Positions 8,401 through 15,309 of a stretch of DNA of 64,000 nt are shown in pieces. This DNA is from Flavobacterium gilvum (lineage in GTDB: Bacteria > Bacteroidota > Bacteroidia > Flavobacteriales > Flavobacteriaceae): positions 2,232,001 to 2,296,000 of the forward strand of contig NZ_CP017479.1 in NCBI RefSeq assembly GCF_001761465.1. Direction: 5' to 3'. Below the pieces are notes generated by a model that did no database searches, had not been told where the DNA came from, and saw nothing but the letters and a program-made list of their open reading frames with translations. Positions within the stretch are counted from its first letter, which is position 1. Every line of letters starts with the position of its first letter. A program made the position numbers and the translations under genes.

Positions 8401-10967
8401 TTGCTAACCAAGTTTGTTGCGGTAAGAGTGTAAGTGGTGGTGGTTGATGGATTGGATATTGGATTTGAAATTGTGGCATTTGATAAGCCAATGGATGGAT
8501 TCCAACTGTAAGCTGTCCCGGGTAATGAACCGGTTCCTATAGTTTTTCCGGAAATGGTGAAAAAGCAGGATTTTGTGAAATCAGCTCCTGCGTCTGCAAC
8601 TGGAGAGCTCGTACGAACGGTTATTTCTACAGAATCACTAGCAGTACAGCCTGTATTATTGTTTGTTGCTGTTACGGTATAAATTGTTGTGGACGTCGGG
8701 TTGGCTATTGGGTTCGAAATTGTTGCACTGGATAGACCGGTGGATGGACTCCAGCTATAAGTTGTTTCAGCTTCTGACTGGGCACCAATCTCTTTGCCAC
8801 TGGGAAATTGAGTACAGGTTTTTGTAAATGGATTTCCGGCATTTGCAATGGGGGTTGTAGAATCAACAACTACCAAAACGTTGTCAGTAGCGGTACAGCC
8901 ATTTATGATATTTGTAGTTACTAATGTGTAAAAAGTAGTAACTGTTGGATTAGCTATTGGGTTTGCAATAGTAGCAGCTGAAAGTCCGCTTTCTGGACTC
9001 CATGAATAAAGAGTATTAGGTATTTCCAGTCCGCCAATGATATTTCCGTTTGGGTTTTTTATACAGGTTTTGGTAAAACCAATTCCTGCATCTGCGACAG
9101 GGGGTGTTGTATTTACTGTAACCAGAATAGTATCAATTACAGAACATCCCGTTGCAGTGTTTATTGCTGTTAAAGTGTATGTTGTTGTTGTGTCAGGATT
9201 AGCAGTTGGATTTGAAATAGTATTATTTGATAAGCCATTGCTTGGACTCCAATTGTAACTTACTCCTGTTTCCGAAGGGGATCCAATGGTTTTTCCTTGG
9301 GGAAATGATGTGCAGGTCTTTGTGAAATCGTCTCCGGCAGAAGCGTTTGGTGTGTCGATAACGACAGTGACGGTAACTGTATCTGTAGCGGTACACCCTC
9401 CTGCTATTTGGGTGGCTGTCAGGGTGTATGTGGTTGTAATGGTGGGGTTGGCAATTGGGTTGGAAATAGTTGCATCCGAAAGTCCCAATGCTGGATTCCA
9501 GTTATAAGTCACTCCATCTACTGGTTCAGTTCCAATTTGTTTTCCAGATGGATTAGAATTACATGTTTTGGTAAAATCAACACCTGCATTGGCTATTGGT
9601 GTTTTTGGAGATTCATTTATTGTGGCAAATGCCGGATCTGAGATGCACGAATTCTCATTTAAAAACCGAATAGTAAATTTATGATTTCCAGGTTGTAATC
9701 CTATAAATACATTGCGACTTTGATAAGGACCGTTGTCGACATTGTATTCATATCTATTGTCTTCTAAGTAAGGAGAGTCTAAAGTAACCTCGCCAGTGGA
9801 GGTGGTACAATTTGGTTGTGCTGTGACTGTTGCGGTTAACCCATTGGGAGTTGTTAATGTGGCATAGCTTATAGTGTTTGACCTTGGACTTAAAATAGTT
9901 CCATTGGAAGCATAAACACGGTAGTAATAGGTCGTGGCGTTTGTGAGTCCTGTTACTTTTTTTGACAATACATTTCCAACATCCAGATTCTCATAGTCAG
10001 AAACAAAGTGAGTGAAATCAATATCAGTGGCAACATCCAAATAGTATTTTAATGCCCCTTGGGAGGCTTCCCAATTGGCAACTATTTCATCACAAGTGGC
10101 ACCAGTTCCGGGAGTAGCGATTGGTCCGCTTATGGATTCACTGCGATTGACAACTACATTGATGGTTTCAAAATTAGAATAGGGAATGCCACTATAAGTA
10201 GTAAAGCAGGCGAGTTTTGCCGTGTAAACACCTTCTATTGCATTTGGAATTGAAGTGTTTTGGTCGGTTGTTGTTGTGATGTTGTTTTGCGGGTCTGTAA
10301 TCGTCCACTCAAAACTGAGACTCTCGCCAGGTGGACCAATATAATCTCCAGTCAAGTAGATGGTTTCTCCAACAAATACAGGTGAATTGCTTGAGGGAAG
10401 TGTATTGAGGGTTCCTCCGGCTTCCATCACTTCGTCAAAAGTTGCTCCAGAGCCACTCCCTTTGCAAACCGAATATTCGTAATCACCTATGTATATTGAT
10501 TGATTGTTGGAGCAATCTCCTATTAACCCCCCAGTTGTTACCTGCAAACTTCCATCTGCTGGTAGTTGCAAAATACCTTTGTTGTTAAATTCAATATTTG
10601 CGGCGGGATTCAAATTTGGGGTAACAATAATGAGATTCGATTTTATTGTAAAAAAAACAGCATCACTATTTAATCCGGTCAATAATAAAGAACCATTGAT
10701 TGTTAATTCTTCAAAGGGTTGAGTGGAGATTCCGGTGCTCCCGATTGTAATGGTGTGCCCTTGCTGAATTGTGGTTACATGAGTGTTGTTAAATTGCCCA
10801 GGGTATCCTACCAATGCCGATGCTGCAATCCATTTGAAACCATTATAATATTCCCAACTGCTAAGCGTATCCCAATTACCAGAAGTTACAGATCGATAAT
10901 CGCCAATTGTTTGTCCAAATGAATATAAAGAGACACAAAGGAGAATTAAAAGTAGTTTCTTTTTCAT
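2436..10967 (-). CDS. Giant T9SS-exported repetitive surface protein, 2843 aa
   Basis: Residues 1-18 form a Sec signal peptide (Lys-rich start, Leu-rich core, cleavage near SFGQ). After an N-terminal region come a PKD/Ig-like domain (about 190-275), a fibronectin III-like domain (about 280-372), one isolated B-type repeat (about 375-454), eight tandem A repeats of about 82 aa (455-1117), fourteen tandem B repeats of 79-90 aa (1118-2304), a non-repeat region (2305-2765) and a C-terminal T9SS signal of the type C kind (2766-2843, with LEIYDMSGKFIYKK and a final strand). Most repeats carry paired cysteines. It is probably exported by the Por/T9SS machinery and anchored at or released from the cell surface as an adhesin; the ligand is unknown. 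No promoter of the usual form was found upstream. It stands alone. Confidence 0.9.
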   Translation of the reverse strand: MKKKLLLILLCVSLYSFGQTIGDYRSVTSGNWDTLSSWEYYNGFKWIAASALVGYPGQFNNTHVTTIQQGHTITIGSTGISTQPFEELTINGSLLLTGLNSDAVFFTIKSNLIIVTPNLNPAANIEFNNKGILQLPADGSLQVTTGGLIGDCSNNQSIYIGDYEYSVCKGSGSGATFDEVMEAGGTLNTLPSSNSPVFVGETIYLTGDYIGPPGESLSFEWTITDPQNNITTTTDQNTSIPNAIEGVYTAKLACFTTYSGIPYSNFETINVVVNRSESISGPIATPGTGATCDEIVANWEASQGALKYYLDVATDIDFTHFVSDYENLDVGNVLSKKVTGLTNATTYYYRVYASNGTILSPRSNTISYATLTTPNGLTATVTAQPNCTTSTGEVTLDSPYLEDNRYEYNVDNGPYQSRNVFIGLQPGNHKFTIRFLNENSCISDPAFATINESPKTPIANAGVDFTKTCNSNPSGKQIGTEPVDGVTYNWNPALGLSDATISNPIANPTITTTYTLTATQIAGGCTATDTVTVTVVIDTPNASAGDDFTKTCTSFPQGKTIGSPSETGVSYNWSPSNGLSNNTISNPTANPDTTTTYTLTAINTATGCSVIDTILVTVNTTPPVADAGIGFTKTCIKNPNGNIIGGLEIPNTLYSWSPESGLSAATIANPIANPTVTTFYTLVTTNIINGCTATDNVLVVVDSTTPIANAGNPFTKTCTQFPSGKEIGAQSEAETTYSWSPSTGLSSATISNPIANPTSTTIYTVTATNNNTGCTASDSVEITVRTSSPVADAGADFTKSCFFTISGKTIGTGSLPGTAYSWNPSIGLSNATISNPISNPSTTTTYTLTATNLVSNCTTTDQVTVFVNTTIPKAIAGSDFTKTCILNPTGASIGDSAIAGLTYKWNPEIGLSDPTASNPIANPASSTTYTLTTKDTANGCTNSDTVVATVDTTSPIANAGADFTKTCTLNPSGKSIGIAPVTGNTYRWSPATGLSSAAVSNPIANPTATTTYTLTVTGTNGCSSTDEVIVTVNITTPKPDAAGVDKNVNCSTPATSIGSIPEADTSYSWSPTTGLSSSTISNPIASPAATTTYTLTGTNGVSGCKSTDNVTVTSFKTLPAAPIPSAPTQPTCDTPTGGVVLSSLPIENWTISIYKNSVLNSTVPGFGSTISINGLTAGTYYFTVTTTASGCVSPASANVIINPQPPIPSAPAIGTITDPTCADGGSVVLNNLPATGTWTLHQIGTNNNQIQGSGTSTTVSGLFPGTYKYSVVSDMGCVSSFSDNVAMSNISSGATLEQIIHPTCTTSTGSISFANLPTTGWTITQTGPINNTITEPSPSPTTYVATALPSGLYNFMLDSGSICLAVGGNVTINPQPPTPSAPTVTITANPSCGVSETSITVSDLPSGNWTIQVFDSSSALIRTINGTGTTYSVTGIFTAGNYTVSVINEQECTSAPSTVFKVNEQPLPLAKPTIGTITQPICETPTGSVVINGLPSSGTWTLNQSGTSSSTYTGTGTSFIVSLLTEGNYSFTVSGIAGTCPSEPSETVVIDRAKIVPTAPTIVSIIQPTCESSSGSIEISGLPTDSWILYSSPPVGDGTGLSGSGTTAFLTGAVVGTYTISVQNSDGCYSPSTLPFTLNAQPTTPPTPLLSNPVQPTCTVSTGSFTILNYDSNNIYTVSPNVGVTISGNTVTAPEGNYTVTANLGNCTSNASAVVTIVQQPQTPTPPIIVNVTQPTCDSSAGSVELSALPVDSWTLFSSPAIGNGTGLSGSGTTAIFTGTVTGTYTITVKNSDNCTSSPSLPFTINEQPPTPAIPTLSTPIQPSCTVSTGSFVITNYNSNYVYNVTPNTGVIISGNTITAPKGSYTVTTTLGNCTSGISSVVEINEQPVTPSPPIIGNITQPSCNSEKGSVEVSGLPTGSWILYSSPQIIAGGSGLQGIGTTAFFNSMPSGTYTLTVQNTAGCISLNSAAFTINTQPITPATPILGSVTHPTCLVVTGSFKIQNYDPNNIYTVNPNIGVIISGNLITAPAGNYTVFATLGNCTSTASETVTINPQPISPTPPIIDFVTQATCESSMGSIGLSGLPEGSWILTSSGGRTLAGVGATAILNGNTVPGTYHVTVTNIQGCTSVPSADVTLYAQPITPNPPTVGTITQPGCILETGTIVISNPAEGTGFEYNIDGGAYQASATFSNVHAGIHKLGYRSLIPDSCISKTTTVAIEEPLFVNAPTIKSTIPPDCTSNGSIILEGLPTGNWTLFQSGTTDLTIEGSGTTTTVSNLEPGTYSYRVSDGFCLSKTTPNVLLKPLESTAWTGTNWTNGLPTIYKYVYMNGNYSFDNDTEMCRCQIITGFIHTSEDITISVVNKLEILNGANFSFDNNSSLIQKNEVTNIGKINYNRFSAPVYKSDYTLWSSPVASQQLGNASPNTPSNEFFSFDADANNWKQEKPLNHMKIGKGYSIGSPNGFNEQNSYRYPINFIGVPNNGTITTESIYAGKSYLIGNPYPSAVDANHFLDSNKSALNGTIYFWSHNMQSSILTNASNDYASYNATGGVGITPKNPTTNSNPTIPLGFIAAGQSFFIQGKEGVSGITAKFDNSMRIGGNNSQFFKFNVTKKETSTIEKDRVWLNLYNNQGAFKQTLVGYITGATNNFDSTYDGAVFNGNKFIDFYSINQNKNLVIQGRALPFDENDTVPLGFSTTIDGIFEINIDNSEGLLANHDIYLEDKETAVFSNLKNAPYRFNTSKGTFDNRFVLHYKNEIPSQEKLDQPVIVSVKDGIIKVNSFFELIDKLEIYDMSGKFIYKKEDVNINEYYIRDFRCNNQPLIVKTILKNKDAVATKIVYTTFGN
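4056..7617 (-). repeat. B-type repeat array, about 14 units, inside the giant surface gene
   Basis: Units of 79-90 codons follow the scheme P-T-x-x-x-I-x-Q-P-T-C, then T-G-S-[VI], then GLP-x-x-x-W, then G-S-G-T, then G-T-Y-x-x-x-V, then G-C, then N-x-Q-P. In the middle of the array, long units with GLP..W alternate with shorter units containing NYDSN.IYTV and G.ISGN.(IV)TAP, so a pair of about 500 bp is itself repeated about three times. It looks like growth by duplication of two-unit blocks. Confidence 0.85.
7618..9605 (-). repeat. A-type repeat array, 8 units of about 246 bp, inside the giant surface gene
   Basis: Eight units of about 82 codons share A-G-x-D-F-T-K-T-C, I-G, Y-x-W-x-P, GLS, ISNPIANP, TTTYTLT, G-C and T-D-x-V-x-V-x-V. 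The Tyr-x-Trp and final V-x-V strand pattern resembles PKD/Ig-like beta-sandwiches. The first seven keep the FTK-[TS]-C motif; the eighth has diverged (VDKNVNC). Confidence 0.85.
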
Positions 10968-11335
10968 GAGAATCCATTTAATAAGAATCGACTAATTAAT
11001 TTTCTATAGCCTTCTTTTTAATTAAAAAATAGCAAATAGGTTACTTTTAATAAGTACTGTTGTTTTACAGGGATTAAGTCTTTTTATTAAACCTGTGGAT
11101 TTTCAATTTGGTGAGGCTTTATAATTTAATGTAGTTGGATATCAGATACTAAAGTAAATAAAAAAAATGTAGACGACAAGGATTTTTACTACTTTTTTAA
11201 AGTTAAAAATGAGAAACGGGCTATCTTAATTGAAGTGAAATGAAGTGAAGTCGAAGAAAGTAATATCGTTTTATGGCGTATTAATAAGAGTTGGTTTTTT
11301 CTAGAGATTCTTACCCTAGTGTCACATAATAACAT

Positions 11336-11426
11336 TTAGAAATATAAAATAATCCAATCTTTACCCCCTCTCCTTTGGAGAGGGTTGAGGTGAGGTTAAA
11401 CAAAAAAGACTATTTTATATTTCTAA
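11336..11426. repeat. MITE-like composite: 16-bp terminal inverted repeats around a REP-type hairpin
   Basis: The 16-base arm TTAGAAATATAAAATA (11336-11351) is matched exactly by its complement at 11411-11426. At the centre is the hairpin CCCTCTCC-TTT-GGAGAGGG (11366-11384) followed by TTGAGGTGAGGTT, a motif I recognise as a dispersed Bacteroidota intergenic repeat. There is no coding capacity. Confidence 0.65.
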
Positions 11427-11471
11427 TTTGTATAATTATTTTTAAAGGTATTTATTCTTATTTCTAAACTA

Positions 11472-11507
11472 AAAAAGTCCAAAAAACCATAGGTCTTTGG
11501 ACTTTTT
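11472..11507 (-). terminator. Terminator of the PUR-domain gene
   Basis: A 12-bp stem (AAAAAGTCCAAA and complement) with a 12-nt loop, flanked by T runs on the minus strand, lies 17 bp after the stop codon of the leftward PUR gene. Confidence 0.8.
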
Positions 11508-11524
11508 ATTTTTTTAAGTTTCTA

Positions 11525-11905
11525 TTAAATATCGTCAAATTCGATATCTGTAAAACTGGAAGTATTTGGAATATTATCTTCGCTTGTTTTGTCTGAAGAA
11601 TATTCTTTTTTGAAATCTTTTTGGTGTCTTTCAGAGATCACTTCTTCCCCTTTGTGGTTCAAAACATAAGAAGTCATGTCTTCTAAAATTTCTGAAAATG
11701 CGGTGAAATCTTCTTTGTATAAATAAATTTTATGTTTTTTAAAGTGAAAAGATCCGTCTTCTTCTGTGAATTTTTTGCTTTCGGTAATCGTAATATAATA
11801 ATCGTCAGCTTTGGTAGCTCTTACGTCAAAGAAATACGTTCTTCTACCAGCTCTTAAAACTTTTGAAAAGATTTCGTCTTTTTCTAATATATCATTTTCT
11901 CTCAT
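11525..11905 (-). CDS. PUR-domain nucleic-acid-binding protein (DUF3276)
   Basis: A 126-residue protein whose first 85 residues match the Bacteroidota PUR/DUF3276 fold: basic FSKVLRAGRRTYFFDVR, then DDYYITITESKK, then the HKIYLYKEDF.AF strand-helix unit. The family is related to eukaryotic Pur-alpha and Borrelia EbfC-type PUR proteins, which bind single-stranded or G-rich DNA and RNA. The last 40 residues are acidic and polar, ending in FDDI, probably disordered. It is a single gene with its own terminator. It probably acts in the cytoplasm on nucleic acids; the specific target is unknown. Confidence 0.8.
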   Translation of the reverse strand: MRENDILEKDEIFSKVLRAGRRTYFFDVRATKADDYYITITESKKFTEEDGSFHFKKHKIYLYKEDFTAFSEILEDMTSYVLNHKGEEVISERHQKDFKKEYSSDKTSEDNIPNTSSFTDIEFDDI

Positions 11906-11971
11906 AATCGTAACGTCATTTTTTATTTAATAGCAATCAAAAATCTTAAAAATATATGTATTATACAACAA

Positions 11972-13732
11972 TTAAAGCAATTCTTTTTCCGAAAGTTGTT
12001 TCAAATACAGTGCCGAATAATATCCGTTTTGGTTTATTAATTGATTATGAGAACCTTGTTCAATTATCTTTCCATCGTCGAGTATGATAATCTTGTCTGC
12101 ATTCTTTGCCGATGATACTCTGTGACTGACTATGATTGTAGTTTTATTTCTACAGATTTGAAAGAGATTGTTCAAAATTGCCTCTTCTGTTTCAGTATCA
12201 ACAGCTGAGAGACAATCGTCAAAAAGTAAAATTTCAGGATTTTTTATAATGGCTCTCGCAATGGAAACCCGCTGCTTTTGTCCTCCCGAAAGTGTGATTC
12301 CTCTTTCGCCCAAAATCGTATCATATCCCTTGTTGAAACCGATGATATTATCATGCACAACTGCACTTTTGGCGACAGCCTCAACTTCCTGATCGGTGGC
12401 ATTTTCTTTTCCAAATTTGATGTTATTCTTGATAGTATCCGAAAACAAAAAAGCGTCTTGGGGAACGACCCCGATGCTGTTACGCAAATCAAATAAGTTG
12501 AGTTGATCGATTTCTTTGTTGTCTATCAAAATTTTACCACCAGTAACATCATACAGTCGGGATAATAAGGCTAAAACCGTTGATTTTCCCGAACCTGTTT
12601 TTCCCAAAATAGCCAATGTTTCCCCTTTGTTTACAGTAAAGGAAATATTTTGCAAAGCTTTTATCTGGGTATCTTCGTAAGTAAAGCTTACATTTTCAAA
12701 TGTGATGCTGCCTTCTATTTTGGTTTTTTGAGTGTTTTTGTTTTGTATTTCTGGTTGTATTTTCAAAAATTCATTCAGCCTTTTTTGCGAAGCTTCAGCT
12801 TCCTGAACCATTGATGAAACCCATCCTAAAGAAGCTACCGGCCAGGTCAGCATATTGACATACAGTATAAATTCGGCAATGGTTCCTATACTTTTTATCG
12901 AGCCATGAATGTACATTAAACCACCAAAATAAATTACCACCAAGTTACTCACACCGATAAGGGCAATCATCAAAGGGCCAAAAAGCGCTTGAACTTTGGC
13001 TAAACTCAAACTTTTGCTTTTGCTTTCATTGGCCAAATTATTAATATTGGATTGGTGCTGGTCTTCCAGCGAATAAGCTTTTATAACACGTATTCCCGAA
13101 AAAACTTCTTGGGTGTAACTAGAAACTTTGGATAAATATTGTTGGAATGTTGTTGATCTTTTGTTGATTTCAGAACTCAATTTGAAGATGCAATAGGATA
13201 ATATCGGCAAAGGTAATATAGTATATAATGTCAGTTTTGGAGATACGTTGTACATATAACCTATCACGATAGCGAAGCGGATAAAGGTATTTATAGAATA
13301 CATAACTGCGGGGCCCACATACATTCTTACTTTGGAAACATCTTCGCTTATACGATTCATTAAATCGCCTGTACGATTTTGTTTGTAGAAATTCAGGGAG
13401 AGATTTTCGTATTGACGAAAAACTTCATTTTTCAAATCAAATTCGATATGGCGTGACATTACAATCAAAGTCTGACGCATCAGGAACGTTAGAAAGCCGG
13501 CAATAATCGTTGTTGCAATGATTAACAGGATGTTACTAATCAATTCCTGGCTTATGACACTGGGATCTACAGATTTGTTTTTGGCATAAGCTTCAATTTC
13601 ATTAAATGATTTACTGATTAGTTTTGGTGTGAATAATGAAAATATTTGTGCGATTATGGTTATAATTATGCCGAGTGAAAAGCTGTATTTGTACTTAATG
13701 AAATATTTATTTAAATATTGTAATTCTTTCAT
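11972..13732 (-). CDS. MsbA-type ABC exporter, fused membrane and ATPase domains
   Basis: A 586-residue half-transporter. Residues 1-310 hold about six membrane helices (first near 18-38). Residues 340-586 are the ATPase: Walker A LGKTGSGKST, Q-loop GVVPQDAFLFSD, signature LSGGQKQR, Walker B ILLFDDCLSAVDTET and the switch His in VSHR. Walker B ends in D-D rather than the common D-E; the family tolerates a variant here, but it may slow hydrolysis. It would act as a dimer in the inner membrane. The substrate (lipid, drug or peptide) cannot be told from sequence. It is divergent from the leucine dehydrogenase gene. Confidence 0.85.
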   Translation of the reverse strand: MKELQYLNKYFIKYKYSFSLGIIITIIAQIFSLFTPKLISKSFNEIEAYAKNKSVDPSVISQELISNILLIIATTIIAGFLTFLMRQTLIVMSRHIEFDLKNEVFRQYENLSLNFYKQNRTGDLMNRISEDVSKVRMYVGPAVMYSINTFIRFAIVIGYMYNVSPKLTLYTILPLPILSYCIFKLSSEINKRSTTFQQYLSKVSSYTQEVFSGIRVIKAYSLEDQHQSNINNLANESKSKSLSLAKVQALFGPLMIALIGVSNLVVIYFGGLMYIHGSIKSIGTIAEFILYVNMLTWPVASLGWVSSMVQEAEASQKRLNEFLKIQPEIQNKNTQKTKIEGSITFENVSFTYEDTQIKALQNISFTVNKGETLAILGKTGSGKSTVLALLSRLYDVTGGKILIDNKEIDQLNLFDLRNSIGVVPQDAFLFSDTIKNNIKFGKENATDQEVEAVAKSAVVHDNIIGFNKGYDTILGERGITLSGGQKQRVSIARAIIKNPEILLFDDCLSAVDTETEEAILNNLFQICRNKTTIIVSHRVSSAKNADKIIILDDGKIIEQGSHNQLINQNGYYSALYLKQLSEKELL

Positions 13733-13803
13733 GTTTTAAGTGATTCGGTATAGAATTGATTTTGTTTTTTATTTAATGCTAAAATTTTAACAATTGAATT
13801 AAA

Positions 13804-13815
13804 GAAAACGTTTTC
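13804..13815. promoter_or_regulatory. Perfect palindrome GAAAACGTTTTC, possible operator
   Basis: A 12-bp perfect palindrome in the 200-bp divergent region between the ABC exporter and leucine dehydrogenase genes. It lies 62 bp upstream of the TAnnTTTG element. The central CG with flanking A/T runs resembles LacI-family operators. Only one copy is seen here, so operator function is inferred. Confidence 0.35.
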
Positions 13816-13877
13816 GTTGTGTTTTTAATAAATATTTAATTTTAAACTACTTTATTGAGATATATTTATTTTTTATG

Positions 13878-13885
13878 TACGTTTG
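13878..13885 (+). promoter_or_regulatory. Bacteroidota -7 element TACGTTTG for leucine dehydrogenase
   Basis: It matches TAnnTTTG. A TTG at 13855-13857, about 20 bp upstream, could serve as the -33 element. It lies 47 bp before the ATG at 13933. Confidence 0.6.
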
Positions 13886-13932
13886 GAGTATCTTTTTGAT
13901 AAATTAATAATTAATAACTAAAAAAACTACCT

Positions 13933-15039
13933 ATGAGTACTAGTGTTACCACAACAAAAGAACTTCAAAAAATGGATCCTGTTTTTGGGCAATTGTCATT
14001 TAATGACCACGAACAAGTTGTTTTTTGCAATGACAAAGATACAGGATTAAAAGCAATAATTGGTATTCATAATTCGGTTATGGGGCCAGCATTGGGTGGA
14101 ACAAGGATGTTTAATTATGCTAATGAATGGGAAGCTTTGAACGATGTTTTGCGCTTGTCCAGAGGGATGACTTACAAAGCTGCTATTACGGGATTGAATA
14201 TCGGTGGTGGAAAAGCGGTTATCATTGGTGATGCCAAGACACAGAAAACACCCGAATTGATGCGCAAATTTGGAGAATTTGTTCATTCACTTAGCGGAAG
14301 ATATATTACCGCCGAAGATGTTGGGATGGAAACTTCTGATATGGATTTAGTAAGAGATGTTACTCCTTATGTTACCGGAATTTCGGAAGAAAGAGGTGGG
14401 TCAGGAAATCCTTCGCCAGTTACAGCTTTTGGAGTTTATATGGGAATGAAAGCTGCTGCAAAACAACAGTTTGGTTCAGAAAAATTAGAAGGAAAAAAGG
14501 TGTTGGTTCAGGGAATTGGGCATGTGGGCGAAACTTTGGTGGAGTATTTGACCAAAGAAGGAGCTCAGGTTTTTATTACCGATATTAATGAAGAAAAATT
14601 ATATCAGGTAGCTGCAAAATATAATGCCCAAATATTTACTGGAGACGATTTGTATACTGCCGATGTTGATATTTATGCGCCATGTGCAATGGGAGCGACA
14701 GTTAATGATGCTACTGTGAATAAAATCAAAGCCAAAGTGATTGCTGGTGCTGCCAATAATCAATTGGCAAATGAAAATACACACGGATTGATTTTGCAGG
14801 AAAGAGGAATTCTTTATGCTCCCGATTTCTTAATCAATGCTGGCGGAATTATCAATGTTTATGCCGAGTTGGCTCATTATGACAAAGCAGAGATTATGCG
14901 TAAAACTGAAAATATCTACAACACAACATTAGAAATTTTTGATTACGCTGTTGCAAAGGGAATAACGACACATCAAGCCGCTCTGACGATTGCTCAAAAC
15001 CGTATCGATTTAAGGAAAATAGAGAACAGTAAAAAATAG
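13933..15039 (+). CDS. Leucine (Glu/Leu/Phe/Val) dehydrogenase
   Basis: This 368-residue enzyme carries the family's catalytic segment: GPALGGTRM, then RGMTYKAAITGLNIGGGKAV with the substrate-binding and catalytic lysines, then TAEDVGM. Its Rossmann NAD motif is VLVQGIGHVGE (about residues 190-200). It interconverts leucine or valine and their 2-oxo acids using NAD+, linking branched-chain amino acid breakdown to branched fatty acid precursors, which are abundant in Bacteroidota. It has its own promoter and is followed by a word-repeat element rather than a simple terminator. Length and motifs are complete. Leu versus Val preference cannot be told from sequence alone. Confidence 0.85.
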   Translation: MSTSVTTTKELQKMDPVFGQLSFNDHEQVVFCNDKDTGLKAIIGIHNSVMGPALGGTRMFNYANEWEALNDVLRLSRGMTYKAAITGLNIGGGKAVIIGDAKTQKTPELMRKFGEFVHSLSGRYITAEDVGMETSDMDLVRDVTPYVTGISEERGGSGNPSPVTAFGVYMGMKAAAKQQFGSEKLEGKKVLVQGIGHVGETLVEYLTKEGAQVFITDINEEKLYQVAAKYNAQIFTGDDLYTADVDIYAPCAMGATVNDATVNKIKAKVIAGAANNQLANENTHGLILQERGILYAPDFLINAGGIINVYAELAHYDKAEIMRKTENIYNTTLEIFDYAVAKGITTHQAALTIAQNRIDLRKIENSKK

Positions 15040-15041
15040 TT

Positions 15042-15230
15042 TTCAGTTATCGGTTATCAGTTATGGGTTATCAGTTATGAGTCTCAGTTATCAGTCTTAG
15101 TTTTAAGCTGAAAACTGAGACTTTTACTTTGTGTTTTATATCGAAAGGTGTTTTGTCGATAAACCAGCCAGAAGTTGAAATAAGACATAGCAGAAAACTG
15201 AAAACAGAAAACGGACAACCGAAAACCGAA
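15042..15230. repeat. Word-repeat inverted element (words CAGTTATCAGTTA / AAAACTGAAAAC)
   Basis: The left half repeats CAGTTAT(C/G) words five times. The right half has GAAAACTGAAAACAGAAAAC and related words whose complement matches the left half loosely. It lies between two same-strand genes (leucine dehydrogenase and nusB). Confidence 0.5.
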
Positions 15231-15273
15231 AAAATAAAGCAATTTTATATTTTCATTTACGCGATGAAATATG

Positions 15274-15281
15274 TACTTTTG
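15274..15281 (+). promoter_or_regulatory. -7 element TACTTTTG for nusB-yajC
   Basis: It matches TAnnTTTG and overlaps an in-frame ATG at 15271, which rules that ATG out as the translation start and favours the GTG at 15310. Confidence 0.65.
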
Positions 15282-15309
15282 CAAACTAATTTTTAAAAGT
15301 TCTTACAAG

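Larger units (their letters stand above)
10968..11524. other. 557-bp intergenic region
   Basis: It contains the 5' flank of the giant gene (AT-rich, no TAnnTTTG element seen on the minus strand), a short direct repeat around 11231-11262 (GAAGTGAAATGAAGTGAAG followed by TCGAAG, related to a short Flavobacterium dispersed word), the MITE-like composite at 11336-11426 and the terminator of the PUR gene at 11472-11507. No gene is supported. Confidence 0.6.

Noticed and set aside
4056..9605. Regular repetition suggesting a CRISPR-like or satellite array
   Set aside because: The period equals whole numbers of codons in one open frame, units diverge as protein repeats do, and there are no identical short repeats with unique spacers.
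7510..9641. Several plus-strand reading frames of 60-90 codons opposite the giant surface gene
   Set aside because: They recur with the period of the A repeats and encode near-identical valine-rich strings; they are shadows of the repeated minus-strand codons.
15042..15230. Coding sequence in the gap between leucine dehydrogenase and nusB
   Set aside because: The only frame there (minus strand, about 66 codons) translates the repeated TCAGTTA/AAAACTGA words and has no promoter or relatives that I recognise.
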